NCBI RefSeq assembly: GCF_014212055.1
Contig: NZ_JACJVO010000009.1
Span: 434,001-498,000 of the forward strand
DNA length: 64,000 nt
DNA from: Cohnella zeiphila
GTDB taxonomy: Bacteria; Bacillota; Bacilli; Paenibacillales; Paenibacillaceae
Reading direction: 5' to 3'
Shown: positions 51,090 to 59,079 of the stretch, in pieces
How positions within the stretch are numbered: position 1 is the stretch's first letter
Layout: the number at the start of each line of letters is the position of its first letter
Notes under the pieces: generated by a model
The model's input: the letters and a program-made list of their open reading frames with translations, nothing else
The model's database searches: none
Told to the model about the DNA's origin: nothing
Translations under genes and position numbers: made by a program

Positions 51090-51104
51090 TTAGAATTATT
51101 CTAA
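51090..51104. promoter_or_regulatory. PerR box in front of perR
   Basis: TTAGAATTATTCTAA is a perfect 7-1-7 palindrome of the PerR type, followed by ATAAG as at the peroxiredoxin site (29318). It lies 88 bp before the perR start and 90 bp before the divergent mqnB start. Confidence 0.88.
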
Positions 51105-51191
51105 ATAAGAACCAGCTTCCGTGCGAGAGCCCATCTGTCAACGATACGGCCAGGCAGGCCGATTTGTAAAGCGGGAAAGGCGGGCGATACC

Positions 51192-51668
51192 ATGACCATT
51201 GACGAGAATATCGGCAGGATTAATCGGCAATTGCTCAATAAAGGCTATAAATTGACTCCGCAGCGGGAAGCGACTTTGCGCGTGCTGCTGGAGAACGAGC
51301 GGGACCACCTAAACGCGGAAGAAGTGTTCATGCTGGTCAAGGACAAGTACCCGAACATCGGTTTGGCTACGGTGTACCGTTCGCTGGAGCTGCTGAGCGA
51401 GCTTCATATCGTCGAGAAAATCAATTTCGGCGACGGCGGCGCCCGCTTCGATCTGCGGAGCGAAGACCAGCCGCACATGCATCATCATCTGATCTGTACC
51501 CGCTGCGGAGCGGTGGAGGAGATCAAGGACGACTGGCTGATGCCGATGGAGAATCGGATCGAGCGGGAGTTCGGTTTTACCGTACTGGATCACCGGCTCG
51601 ATTTTCAAGGCATATGCAAGGAATGCGGAGCCAAAGAGCGGGAGAAAGACTGCAAAGCGGTCTCTTGA
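51192..51668 (+). CDS. perR: Peroxide-responsive repressor PerR
   Basis: 158 residues. Fur superfamily: winged helix (YKLTPQREATLRVLLENERDHLNAEEVF, IGLATVYRSLELLSEL), then RFDLRSEDQPHMHHHLICTRCGAVEEI and a terminal CKEC pair. The D in RFDL and the HxHHHLIC histidines fit PerR, whose metal-bound His are oxidised by H2O2. Autoregulation is supported by the PerR box in front. A terminator follows at 51753. Confidence 0.9.
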   Translation: MTIDENIGRINRQLLNKGYKLTPQREATLRVLLENERDHLNAEEVFMLVKDKYPNIGLATVYRSLELLSELHIVEKINFGDGGARFDLRSEDQPHMHHHLICTRCGAVEEIKDDWLMPMENRIEREFGFTVLDHRLDFQGICKECGAKEREKDCKAVS

Positions 51669-51752
51669 GCGGACTCAAACCGACGTTCGGCCGAATGGCG
51701 GACGATCGGATAAGTTGCCGATTCGTCAGGAGAAATGCATAAACATCGCAGG

Positions 51753-51785
51753 AAGGCGTTCCGATCGGGAACGTCTTCTTTTTTA
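51753..51785 (+). terminator. Rho-independent terminator of perR
   Basis: GGCGTTCC (51755-51762) pairs with GGAACGTC (51768-51775, G-T allowed), followed by TTCTTTTTT. Its T-tract is fused to the start of repeat copy 2. Confidence 0.75.
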
Positions 51786-51898
51786 TTGTTTAGGAAATGA
51801 TGCGATTAAATTTCCTGTGGATAACCGGGGGCTCCCCCAAAAGGAATCGGATTTAACTTCAGAGCATCGCTTCACTTTTGGGGGGATTTGTTCTGGGC
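51779..51898 (+). repeat. Intergenic repeat, copy 2 (partner at 2817-2935)
   Basis: 120 bp, differing from copy 1 by three substitutions and one extra G. All internal structures are kept: AGGAAAT/ATTTCCT, the DnaA-box 9-mer TGTGGATAA (51816-51824), GGGGG-CT-CCCCC and the CCCCCAAAAG/CTTTTGGGGG arms. Same orientation; lies between perR and merR, upstream of the merR promoter. Confidence 0.9.
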
Positions 51899-51980
51899 GC
51901 AGCGAGGATTCGATCGGGGACGAATAACGGAACGACGGAATCGAAACGATAGCAACAAGAACCCGATTTAGAATTTAACG

Positions 51981-52009
51981 TTGACGTTAACGTTAAGAAA
52001 AGCTACAAT
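51981..52009 (+). promoter_or_regulatory. merR promoter with iterated TTAACG elements
   Basis: TTGACG (51981-51986), 17-bp spacer, TACAAT (52004-52009). TTAACG-TTGACG-TTAACG-TTAA runs across the -35 (51975-51996), giving overlapping palindromes; a likely autoregulatory MerR site. Confidence 0.75.
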
Positions 52010-52042
52010 GATTGTGTAAGGTTTTTGAATCGGGGGGATGGC

Positions 52043-52474
52043 ATGGATTTTTACAAAATCGACGAAGTCGCCAAGGAAAGCGGACTGACCAAACGGACGA
52101 TCCGTTATTACGAGGAGATCGGCCTGCTGCCCGCTCCCCAGCGCAGCGAAGGCGGGATGCGGCTTTATACGAGTCATCACATCGATATCCTGAACAAGCT
52201 GATCCGGGCTCGGGATGCGCTCGGCTTTTCCTTGCAGGAGCTTCAGCTTTATATGAGCACCTCGGACATGCTTGAGGAGAAGCGGCAGCATTATCGCAAA
52301 TTGACGGATACGTTGTCGGAAGACCGGCGCAAGGAACTGCTCCGCGACATGGACGAGACGCTGGTCAAGCAATTGGAACTCATTGAAGCCAAGATGAAAA
52401 ATATTATGGCGATCAAAAGCGAATTCGAAGAGCTTAGAGAACGAATTCGCGTTCGGCTGGACTCGATGAAATAG
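52043..52474 (+). CDS. MerR-family transcriptional regulator
   Basis: 143 residues from ATG 52043 behind GGGGGGATGG. N-terminal HTH YKIDEVAKESGLTKRTIRYYEEIGLLPAPQR with wing GGMRLYTSHHIDIL; a long coiled coil (about 75-140: RRKELLRDMDETLVKQLELIEAKMKNI) for dimerisation; no Cys-based metal site and no effector domain. The 77-bp gap to the MFS gene and shared orientation suggest it controls that exporter. A short hairpin with T6 lies at 52473. Confidence 0.9.
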   Translation: MDFYKIDEVAKESGLTKRTIRYYEEIGLLPAPQRSEGGMRLYTSHHIDILNKLIRARDALGFSLQELQLYMSTSDMLEEKRQHYRKLTDTLSEDRRKELLRDMDETLVKQLELIEAKMKNIMAIKSEFEELRERIRVRLDSMK

Positions 52475-52493
52475 CCCGTCAGGGCTCTTTTTT
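52473..52493 (+). terminator. Short intrinsic terminator/attenuator between merR and MFS gene
   Basis: AGCCC (52473-52477), loop GTCA, GGGCT (52482-52486), C then six T. The 5-bp stem may allow read-through into the transporter gene. Confidence 0.55.
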
Positions 52494-52550
52494 ATGGCCC
52501 TTGTCGGCTTTTGACGCATACTGATCAGCTTAGGGGAGGCAAATCGTATC

Positions 52551-53768
52551 ATGAATTCGGATCATTCGGCCATCGAACAACGCAAGAGCGGAGGCGGGCT
52601 GCTGTCTCAGCCCAAAGCCGTCTGGGCCGTCGCCTTCGCGTGCGTCATCTCTTTCATGGGGCTTGGCCTCGTCGACCCCATCCTGCCGGCGATCGCGAGC
52701 GACCTTCACGCGACGCCCAGCCAGGTGTCGCTTTTGTTTACGAGCTACAACCTCGTCACCGGCATCGCCATGCTCATCACCGGCATGGTATCCAGCCGCC
52801 TCGGCATCAAGTGGACGCTGCTTACCGGCATTCTGTTCATCATCGTGTTCGCGGCACTCGGCGGCACGTCGGGAACCATCGGCGGCATCGTCGGCTACCG
52901 GGCCGGTTGGGGGCTCGGCAACGCGCTGTTCATCGCGACGGCGCTATCGGCCATCGTCGGCCTGTCGAAGTCGGGAACGGCCAAGGCGATCATTCTGTAC
53001 GAAGCGGCGCTCGGGCTCGGCATCTCCGTCGGCCCGCTGCTGGGCGGCGAGCTCGGATCGATCTCATGGAAAGGTCCGTTCTTCGGCGTCAGCGCCCTGA
53101 TGCTCATCGGCTTCCTGTTCATTCTGTTCATGCTTCCGAAGCTGCCGAAGCCGACCAACAAGACGACGCTGGCGGATCCGTTCAAAGCGCTCGGTTTTCC
53201 GGCGTTGCTGACGCTAGGAATCGTCGCGTTCCTGTACAACTTCGGCTTCTTTACGCTGATGGCTTACTCTCCGTATGTAATGGATCTGGACGAACACGGG
53301 CTCGGCTACGTCTTTTTCGGCTGGGGCATCCTGCTGGCGATCGCGTCGGTCTTTATCGCTCCTTGGGTGCAAAAGCGGTTCTCGCTCGTCGCGTCGATGT
53401 GCGCGATGCTGTTCCTGTTCGCGCTCGATCTGGCGGCGATGGCTATCGGTACGGTCAACGGCTCGCCGGATACCGTCATTGTCGCGGTCATCGTCGCAGG
53501 TCTTTTCCTCGGGATCAACAATACGCTCATCACGACGGCGGTCATGCAGGCCGCTCCGGTGGAGCGATCCACCGCATCCGCCGCTTACAGCTTCGTTCGA
53601 TTCCTCGGCGGCGGCATCTCGCCTTGGCTGGCCGGCAAGCTCGCCGAATGGTACAAGCAAGAGACGCCGTTCTACTTCGGCGCGTTCATGGTCATCCTCG
53701 GCGTGCTTGTCCTCTGGGTCCGCCGCCGTCACTTGAAGCATATCGACCGAACGACGGCCGCGCATTGA
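52551..53768 (+). CDS. MFS exporter (12 TM, DHA1-like)
   Basis: 405 residues, twelve hydrophobic segments. Start: FACVISFMGLGLVDPILPAIASDL; motif A-like GMVSSRLGIKWTLLTGILF; motif C EAALGLGISVGPLLGGELG, the mark of drug:proton antiporters. C-terminal half begins at KALGFPALLTLGIVAFLYNF. Next to a MerR regulator, in the arrangement of BmrR/Bmr and Blt, so probably a multidrug or metabolite exporter. A strong GGGGAGG precedes ATG 52551. Confidence 0.9.
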   Translation: MNSDHSAIEQRKSGGGLLSQPKAVWAVAFACVISFMGLGLVDPILPAIASDLHATPSQVSLLFTSYNLVTGIAMLITGMVSSRLGIKWTLLTGILFIIVFAALGGTSGTIGGIVGYRAGWGLGNALFIATALSAIVGLSKSGTAKAIILYEAALGLGISVGPLLGGELGSISWKGPFFGVSALMLIGFLFILFMLPKLPKPTNKTTLADPFKALGFPALLTLGIVAFLYNFGFFTLMAYSPYVMDLDEHGLGYVFFGWGILLAIASVFIAPWVQKRFSLVASMCAMLFLFALDLAAMAIGTVNGSPDTVIVAVIVAGLFLGINNTLITTAVMQAAPVERSTASAAYSFVRFLGGGISPWLAGKLAEWYKQETPFYFGAFMVILGVLVLWVRRRHLKHIDRTTAAH

Positions 53769-53858
53769 CGACAGGCGCGAGCGCGCTTTAAAAGGAAATT
53801 CCGCTTTCGGCGCTTCCATCGGTTATAATGGTGTTCAAATGACGAGGTGAAGCGCCAA

Positions 53859-54593
53859 GTGGACTATTTATTCGAGACCGTTCCGCGGAATTACGAGACG
53901 TTCGCCAGCGGAAGGGTTCTGTACAACGCCCGCGGGACGACGGCGTTCCCGGTCCGGCTCGCCAGCGAGATTGCCCAAAGATGCTTTCGCATCCTGGAGG
54001 GCAAAGGCGAGCCGGGCCCTTATTCCGTATACGACCCTTGCTGCGGCGGCGGTTATCTGCTGACCGTCGTCGGGCTGCTGCATGGCCCGCGGATCGGAAG
54101 CTTGCAGGGCTCCGACGTGGACGGCGAAGCGCTCGGCATTGCCGCGCAGAACTTGTCGCTGTTGACGAAGGACGGATTGGATCGGCGCAAAGATCAGCTT
54201 AGGAAGTTATACGAGCTGTACGGCAAAACGTCTCATCGCGAGGCGCTGGCCAGCGCGGAGGAGCTGGACGAGAGAATCCGTTCGTCCGGAATCGAGCGGA
54301 TCGCCACGTTTCAAGCGGATGCCACGTCGCCGGAGAACCGTGCGGACATGCCCGGCGGCGTGCATCTCGTGATGACGGACCTTCCTTACGGCAATCTGGC
54401 CGAATGGCGGAGCGAGAGCCGGGACCCGCTGCCGGAATGGTTCGAGACGGTTCGCCGAACGATGATACCGTCCCGATCCGTTCTGGCGGTCGTCGCGGAC
54501 AAGGGACAGAAGCTGGCGCACGGGAAGTTCAGACGGCTCCAGCATCTGAAAGTCGGCAAAAGGCAAATCGCCCTGTTTGAACCGCTGGCATGA
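53859..54593 (+). CDS. AviRa-like rRNA methyltransferase
   Basis: 244 residues from GTG 53859, with GAGGTG nine bases ahead; GTG 53847 is also in frame. SAM motif VYDPCCGGGYLLTVVGLLHGPRIGSLQGSDVDGEAL and the NPPY-like catalytic block TDLPYGNLAEW are as I remember them for AviRa, the 23S rRNA G2535 methylase of the avilamycin producer. The N-terminal GRVLYNARGTTAFPVRLASEI also fits. It could be a housekeeping rRNA modification enzyme or an orthosomycin-resistance determinant. TATAAT at 53824 supplies a -10. Confidence 0.8.
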   Translation: MDYLFETVPRNYETFASGRVLYNARGTTAFPVRLASEIAQRCFRILEGKGEPGPYSVYDPCCGGGYLLTVVGLLHGPRIGSLQGSDVDGEALGIAAQNLSLLTKDGLDRRKDQLRKLYELYGKTSHREALASAEELDERIRSSGIERIATFQADATSPENRADMPGGVHLVMTDLPYGNLAEWRSESRDPLPEWFETVRRTMIPSRSVLAVVADKGQKLAHGKFRRLQHLKVGKRQIALFEPLA

Positions 54594-54600
54594 GGAAAGG

Positions 54601-55272
54601 ATGAACGGCTTGGCACGAAGGCGGAAAAAATCGATTTGGGCGGTCTTGACCGCAGCTGCGCTGCTTCTCTCCGCGTGCGGAAGGGAAGACGGCGGAGAAG
54701 GAATGCCGTCGGCATCGGGTTTTGCGGCTTCGCCGGGCTCGACGGAATCGGCCGCACCGGCAGCCTCCGAGACGGCTCCTGCGGCCGACTCGTTCGAATT
54801 GAAGGCGGATCGGACCGAACCGCCGCCGGAAGGAGCGAAGCTGGAGCCGATGGGCGAGGACAATCCTCTTTATATCGCCCCGGGCCGTCTGGACGCGAGC
54901 ATTCGCATCGGCTTTCGCCTCGACAAGCGGGGCGACTTCCTGATCGCCGAAGGATCCGGCACGCTTACCGTCGGGAAGCGGGACATTCCGTTTACCCTCG
55001 ATCAGACGTCGGTTATGCGGACGGCTTCCCTGTCGGGTGACAGGGAGCTTGTGTTCGGCGCCCTTCAGGCGGATACGAAGACCGAGCCGGCGTCTTTCGC
55101 GTTCCGCATGCGGTTCGTGCCGGAGACGAAGGAACTGGAGCTTCGCCTGTCCAACGGGAAAGAACTGATCGTCTTCGGCAGCAGCGATACGCTGGCAGCC
55201 AACGAGGAGAAGGTGGAGGAAGCCGAGGCCGCTTACCGGCCGGTTCCGGGCGCGAGCCCTGCGTCGTCCTAA
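54601..55272 (+). CDS. Lipoprotein of unknown function
   Basis: 223 residues from ATG 54601 (GAGGAAAGG in front). Basic N-terminus, hydrophobic core and lipobox LLSAC (Cys26), then a ~60-residue Ala/Ser/Pro linker and a beta-rich domain (LYIAPGRLDASIRIGFRLDK, GSGTLTVGKRDIPFTLDQ). Membrane-anchored outside the cell. No family recognised. Only 7 bp separates it from the AviRa-like gene, so they probably share a transcript. Confidence 0.82.
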   Translation: MNGLARRRKKSIWAVLTAAALLLSACGREDGGEGMPSASGFAASPGSTESAAPAASETAPAADSFELKADRTEPPPEGAKLEPMGEDNPLYIAPGRLDASIRIGFRLDKRGDFLIAEGSGTLTVGKRDIPFTLDQTSVMRTASLSGDRELVFGALQADTKTEPASFAFRMRFVPETKELELRLSNGKELIVFGSSDTLAANEEKVEEAEAAYRPVPGASPASS

Positions 55273-55283
55273 CGGACTTGCGG

Positions 55284-55313
55284 TTGACGCTTTCGTTCGG
55301 CCCGGATTATAAT
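55284..55313 (+). promoter_or_regulatory. Promoter of the FMN reductase gene
   Basis: TTGACG (55284-55289), 18-bp spacer, TATAAT (55308-55313). Confidence 0.75.
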
Positions 55314-55372
55314 GGGAGAAATTCCGAGCCTGCAAATCGGATATAGAGGAACGGCAGAAGAAAAGGATTGTG

Positions 55373-55927
55373 ATGAAGATGGCCAAGATCGTTGCATTGA
55401 TGGGCAGTCCCATGGAAAAATCGAGGCTCAACTACGTGCTGGACCGGGTGCTGGCGGTCGTGAGGGAAGCGGGAGTCGACATCACCGTTCTCACCGTGCG
55501 GGACTTGCCCGCCGAAGATTTGCTGCACGTGCGCTTCGACAGCGAAGCGATTCAAGCGGCGAACCGCATCGTGGAGGAAGCGGACGGCGTCATCGTCGCG
55601 ACGCCCGTGTTCAAGGCTTCCTTTCCCGGCGTTCTGAAAGCATACCTCGACATGCTTCCGCAGAAAGGGCTGAGCAAGAAAGTCGTTCTTCCGATCGCCA
55701 TCGGAGGCACGATTGCGCACCTGCTGTCGATCGACTTCGCCATGAAGCCGGTATTGTCCACGATGGCTCCGCGGAACATTCTGGCCGGCGTGTTCGTCCT
55801 CGATACCCAGGTGGAACGGAAGGACGACGGCACGGCCGTCATCGCGGAAGAGATCGCTTCGCGCCTGGACGATTCCGTCCGGCAGCTGCTGGAGGAAGTC
55901 GCGCTTCAGACCGGGGAACGTTCCTGA
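55373..55927 (+). CDS. NADPH-dependent FMN reductase (SsuE-like flavodoxin fold)
   Basis: 184 residues from ATG 55373 with AAAAGG upstream (GTG 55370 and ATG 55379 are alternatives). Flavodoxin-like: LMGSPMEKSRLNYVLDRVL (phosphate loop), VIVATPVFKASFPGVLKAYLDMLP and LPIAIGGTIAHLL. The order and length match SsuE, which supplies FMNH2 to alkanesulfonate monooxygenase; no ssuD or transporter is adjacent, so the partner is unknown. Own promoter. Confidence 0.88.
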   Translation: MKMAKIVALMGSPMEKSRLNYVLDRVLAVVREAGVDITVLTVRDLPAEDLLHVRFDSEAIQAANRIVEEADGVIVATPVFKASFPGVLKAYLDMLPQKGLSKKVVLPIAIGGTIAHLLSIDFAMKPVLSTMAPRNILAGVFVLDTQVERKDDGTAVIAEEIASRLDDSVRQLLEEVALQTGERS

Positions 55928-55985
55928 GAGATTCCTTGGCCCGATTCGGGCAAAAAATCAGGCTTTTGGGCTGCCCGATCTCTCA
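55925..55985 (+). other. Stem-loop in the spacer after the FMN reductase gene
   Basis: TGAGAGAT (55925-55932) pairs with ATCTCTCA (55978-55985); inside, CGGGCA pairs with TGCCCG. No T-run follows, so it may be an mRNA 3'-end stabiliser or a weak terminator rather than a standard one. Confidence 0.5.
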
Positions 55986-55992
55986 TGTTCTC

Positions 55993-56020
55993 TTGTTAAA
56001 ACGGCCGATTTCGTTATAAA
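55993..56020 (+). promoter_or_regulatory. Candidate promoter of the aldolase-like gene
   Basis: TTGTTA (55993-55998), 16-bp spacer, TATAAA (56015-56020), ~50 bp before ATG 56073. Confidence 0.5.
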
Positions 56021-56072
56021 CTAGGTAGCATATCCGCATTTTCGAACGTTATCGGCAAAGGAGTCAGAATTC

Positions 56073-57041
56073 ATGACCGTACACAGCAAGACGGCCCACT
56101 GCAAGATCGTCGACTGCACGATCCGCGACGGCGGCCTCGTCAACAATTGGGATTTCAGCGTACAATTCGTTCAGGATTTGTACGAATCGCTTAACGAAGC
56201 GGGCGTCGAATACATGGAAGTCGGCTACAAGAACTCGCCCCGCCTGCTCAAAGGCTCGGAGGACGCGGGCCCTTGGCGTTTCCTGAACGACGATTTCCTG
56301 CGCAAGGTCATTCCGGAGAAAAAGAGAACGAAGCTGTCGGCGCTGGTCGACGTCGGCCGCGTCGAGGAGAACGACATCCTGCCCCGCAGCGAGTCTCCGC
56401 TCGACCTGATCCGCGTCGCCTGCTACGCGCGCGATACGGCGAAGGCGATCGAGCTCGCCACGCTGTTCCACGAGCGCGGCTACGAGACGACGATCAACAT
56501 CATGGCGCTGTCGAACGTAATGGACAACGAGCTGACCGAAGCGCTCGCGATGATCAGCGAGAGCCCGATCGACGTCGTTTATATCGTGGACTCCTACGGC
56601 AGCCTGGATCCGGACGACTTCCGCTACCTCGTCGAGAAGTTCCGCCGCGCGCTGAAGCATAAGCGCCTGGGCGTCCACACCCATAACAACATGCAGCTTG
56701 CGCTCGCCAATACGCTGGTCGCGGCCGAGATGGGCGTCGAGCTGCTGGACGCTTCCGTCTACGGCATGGGCCGCGCCGCCGGCAACTGCCATACGGAATT
56801 GCTGCTCGCGAAGCTGCCCAAAGCCGAGTACAACCTCCGTCCGCTGCTCGGCCTGATCGAGCGCCACATGGTCGATCTGCGCCAGCGCGAGGAATGGGGC
56901 TATTTGATCCCGTACATGGTCACCGGCGTGCTCGACGAGCATCCGCGCTCGGCCATGGCGTGGCGCGCGTCTCCCGAGAAAGACCAATACTTGAATTTCT
57001 ACGACAAGATGACGACGCCGGAGACGTTTCCGAAAGGGTAA
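56073..57041 (+). CDS. DRE-TIM metallolyase/aldolase-like enzyme
   Basis: 322 residues from ATG 56073 behind AAAGGAG. DRE-TIM barrel: DCTIRDGGLVNNWDF (metal Asp and catalytic Arg), GVEYMEVGYKNSPR, and the HxH metal pair in LGVHTHNNMQLALAN, then YGMGRAAGNCHTELLL (a GxGxxxGN motif). The set is that of 4-hydroxy-2-oxovalerate aldolase, HMG-CoA lyase and isopropylmalate synthase relatives. The acceptor and reaction are unknown; it sits alone with a terminator behind. Confidence 0.88.
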   Translation: MTVHSKTAHCKIVDCTIRDGGLVNNWDFSVQFVQDLYESLNEAGVEYMEVGYKNSPRLLKGSEDAGPWRFLNDDFLRKVIPEKKRTKLSALVDVGRVEENDILPRSESPLDLIRVACYARDTAKAIELATLFHERGYETTINIMALSNVMDNELTEALAMISESPIDVVYIVDSYGSLDPDDFRYLVEKFRRALKHKRLGVHTHNNMQLALANTLVAAEMGVELLDASVYGMGRAAGNCHTELLLAKLPKAEYNLRPLLGLIERHMVDLRQREEWGYLIPYMVTGVLDEHPRSAMAWRASPEKDQYLNFYDKMTTPETFPKG

Positions 57042-57060
57042 CGGAGCTTAGCGAATCACC

Positions 57061-57102
57061 AAAAAAGGAGAACTGCCGATGATGCGGCGGTTCTCCTTTT
57101 TT
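57061..57102. terminator. Bidirectional terminator between convergent genes
   Basis: A6-GGAGAACTGCCG (57061-57078), loop ATGATG, CGGCGGTTCTCC-T6 (57085-57102), 12-bp stem with one mismatch. Serves the genes ending at 57041 (+) and 57115 (-). Confidence 0.92.
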
Positions 57103-57114
57103 CATATTCGGCGA

Positions 57115-58023
57115 TCAACCGTGCAGCTCCTGAACGTCCCGCATTGGAGGTTTCCCGTACATGCGGGCATATTCCCGGCTGAACTGGGACGCGCTCTCGT
57201 AACCGACTCGAAACGCCGCATCGGAAGCCTGCGCGGATTCCGCCAGCATCAATCGCCGGGCTTCTTGCAATCGCACCGTTTTCTGGTACTGCAGCGGACT
57301 CATCGCCGTTACGCGCTTGAAATGCTTATGGAACGCCGACACGCTCATGTTCACGGACTTTGCAAGCTCCTCGATCGCCAGCGGGCGGTCGTATTGCAGG
57401 TTGATCAGCCGGATGGCTTGAGCGATGCAGTGCGCATGGCTGCCGATGATCCCAAAGGAGTAGAGGAGCGCGCCATGTTCGCCTTGAAGCATCCGGTACA
57501 CAATTTCGCGGATGACGAGCGGAGACAGAACCGGAATGTCGTCCGGTGCATCGAGCAGCCGCAGGAGCCGCACCACGGCTTCGAGCAGCGCGGGCGACAT
57601 TCGGTTCACGGCGATGCCGCGGCCCGGTTCCTCCGGAACGGAAGCGGGCCGATTCGATTTTTCCGCCATCTCCAGGATGACGTCGGCATCGAAGCTCAAC
57701 TTCAAACTCAAATAGGGGATCTCGGGCGACGCCTCGACAATTCTGCCGAGAATCGGCAATTCGACGGATGTGATCAGGTAAGTCGAAGGATCGAACCGAA
57801 GCGTCTCGTCCGCCACCGACGCTGTCTTCGCCCCCTGAGCCACGACGCAAATCGATGGCTTGTACACGGACTCCAACGGTTCCGACAGCCGTTCGGCATT
57901 CATGAGCGACAAAGAAGGCAGGGCCGTTTGATGCGTGCCGTTCGCCGGGGCGTGGCGGCGTATCAGGAGCGCCAGTTGCTGCAGAAGAGGCTTCATGCTT
58001 GGAGAATCGTTCGTAGTATCCAT
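57115..58023 (-). CDS. AraC-family regulator (YqhC-like N-terminal domain)
   Basis: 302 residues from ATG 58023. N-terminal AraC_N cupin: LSEPLESVYKPSICVVAQGAK, FDPSTYLITSVELP; C-terminal HTHs RPLAIEELAKSVNMSVSAFHKHFK and DAAFRVGYESASQFSREY with PPMRD ending. This subgroup (E. coli YqhC) controls neighbouring oxidoreductases in response to reactive aldehydes. Divergent from the SDR gene at 58206, its probable target. Confidence 0.92.
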   Translation of the reverse strand: MDTTNDSPSMKPLLQQLALLIRRHAPANGTHQTALPSLSLMNAERLSEPLESVYKPSICVVAQGAKTASVADETLRFDPSTYLITSVELPILGRIVEASPEIPYLSLKLSFDADVILEMAEKSNRPASVPEEPGRGIAVNRMSPALLEAVVRLLRLLDAPDDIPVLSPLVIREIVYRMLQGEHGALLYSFGIIGSHAHCIAQAIRLINLQYDRPLAIEELAKSVNMSVSAFHKHFKRVTAMSPLQYQKTVRLQEARRLMLAESAQASDAAFRVGYESASQFSREYARMYGKPPMRDVQELHG

Positions 58024-58205
58024 AGGCGCCGGCTCCAGTCCAATAAAAGATGGTAACTTTTATTATAGGAAGCCGGAAGAGAATTAGGCAAGGAACGAAC
58101 AGAATCGGTCTAACGTTCGGATGCAGCCGCCTTGTAAAATAAAAGGGCAAATCGGCAAGACGGTTCGCCGATCGGACAAAATCGCGGATAAGGGAGCGGG
58201 AAGAA

Positions 58206-58943
58206 ATGAATTTGAACGGAAAAGTCGCAATCGTCACGGGAGCGTCGCGGGGCATCGGACGGCAAATTGCCATCCAATTGGCGCAATCCGGCGCGAAGAC
58301 GGTCGTCAATTATTCCTCGAATCGCGAGAGCGCGGACGAGGTCGTCAAGGCGATCGGACAAGCCGGCGGCGAAGCGGTCGCCATATCAGCCGACGTGGGC
58401 AAGGTAAGCGAAGTGGAAAAGCTGTTCTCCGAGACGCTCGAAAGGTTCGGGCGAGTCGACATCCTGGTGAACAACGCGGGCATTATGAATAACATGCCGA
58501 TCGCGGAGATGACGGAGGAGCTGTTCGACCGGCATTTCGCAATCAACGTGAAAGGGACTTATTTCGCTTGCCGACAAGCGATGAAGCTTATGGCGCCAGG
58601 TGGGACCATCGTGAACTTCTCGACATCCGTCTCGGGCGCGACGCTTCCGACTTACAGCGTCTATGCCGCCACCAAGGGCGCAGTCGAGCAGTTGACTCGC
58701 CAACTGGCCAAGGAATTCGGTCCCAAGGACATCGTCATCAATTGCATCGCCCCCGGACAAGTGGCGACCGAGTTGTTCCTGAACGGCAAATCGCCGGAGC
58801 TTGTCGATTCGTTCAGCCGAATGAACGCGTTCGGACGGCTTGGCGAACCGGAGGACATCGCGAACGCGCTCGAGCTGCTCGTCAGCGACAAAGCCCGCTG
58901 GATCACGGGCCAGACGATTCGCGTAAACGGCGGGTTCAACTGA
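58206..58943 (+). CDS. Short-chain dehydrogenase/reductase
   Basis: 245 residues from ATG 58206 behind GGGAGCGGG. Classical SDR: VAIVTGASRGIGRQIAIQLA, LVNNAGIMNN, catalytic Ser in NFSTSVSG and YSVYAATK (YxxxK as YAATK), then IAPGQVATELF. Probably NADP(H) dependent; substrate unknown. Likely induced through the divergent YqhC-like regulator, possibly a carbonyl reductase for toxic aldehydes. Confidence 0.92.
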   Translation: MNLNGKVAIVTGASRGIGRQIAIQLAQSGAKTVVNYSSNRESADEVVKAIGQAGGEAVAISADVGKVSEVEKLFSETLERFGRVDILVNNAGIMNNMPIAEMTEELFDRHFAINVKGTYFACRQAMKLMAPGGTIVNFSTSVSGATLPTYSVYAATKGAVEQLTRQLAKEFGPKDIVINCIAPGQVATELFLNGKSPELVDSFSRMNAFGRLGEPEDIANALELLVSDKARWITGQTIRVNGGFN

Positions 58944-59006
58944 ACGACGTTGACATCAAAATCGGTTTGCAAGATAATCAATATAAGCATCAAGCGACTC
59001 GGGAAG

Positions 59007-59061
59007 CACCTCACAAAGCCGAACACGACAAGTGTTTCTTTGCTGAGGTGTTATTTTTTTT
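59007..59061 (+). terminator. Rho-independent terminator of the SDR gene
   Basis: CACCTCA-CAAAG (59007-59018) pairs with CTTTG-c-TGAGGTG (59038-59050), with an ACAC/GTGT apex, then TTA and eight T. Confidence 0.8.
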
Positions 59062-59079
59062 CAAGGAAGGGGCGCGGAT

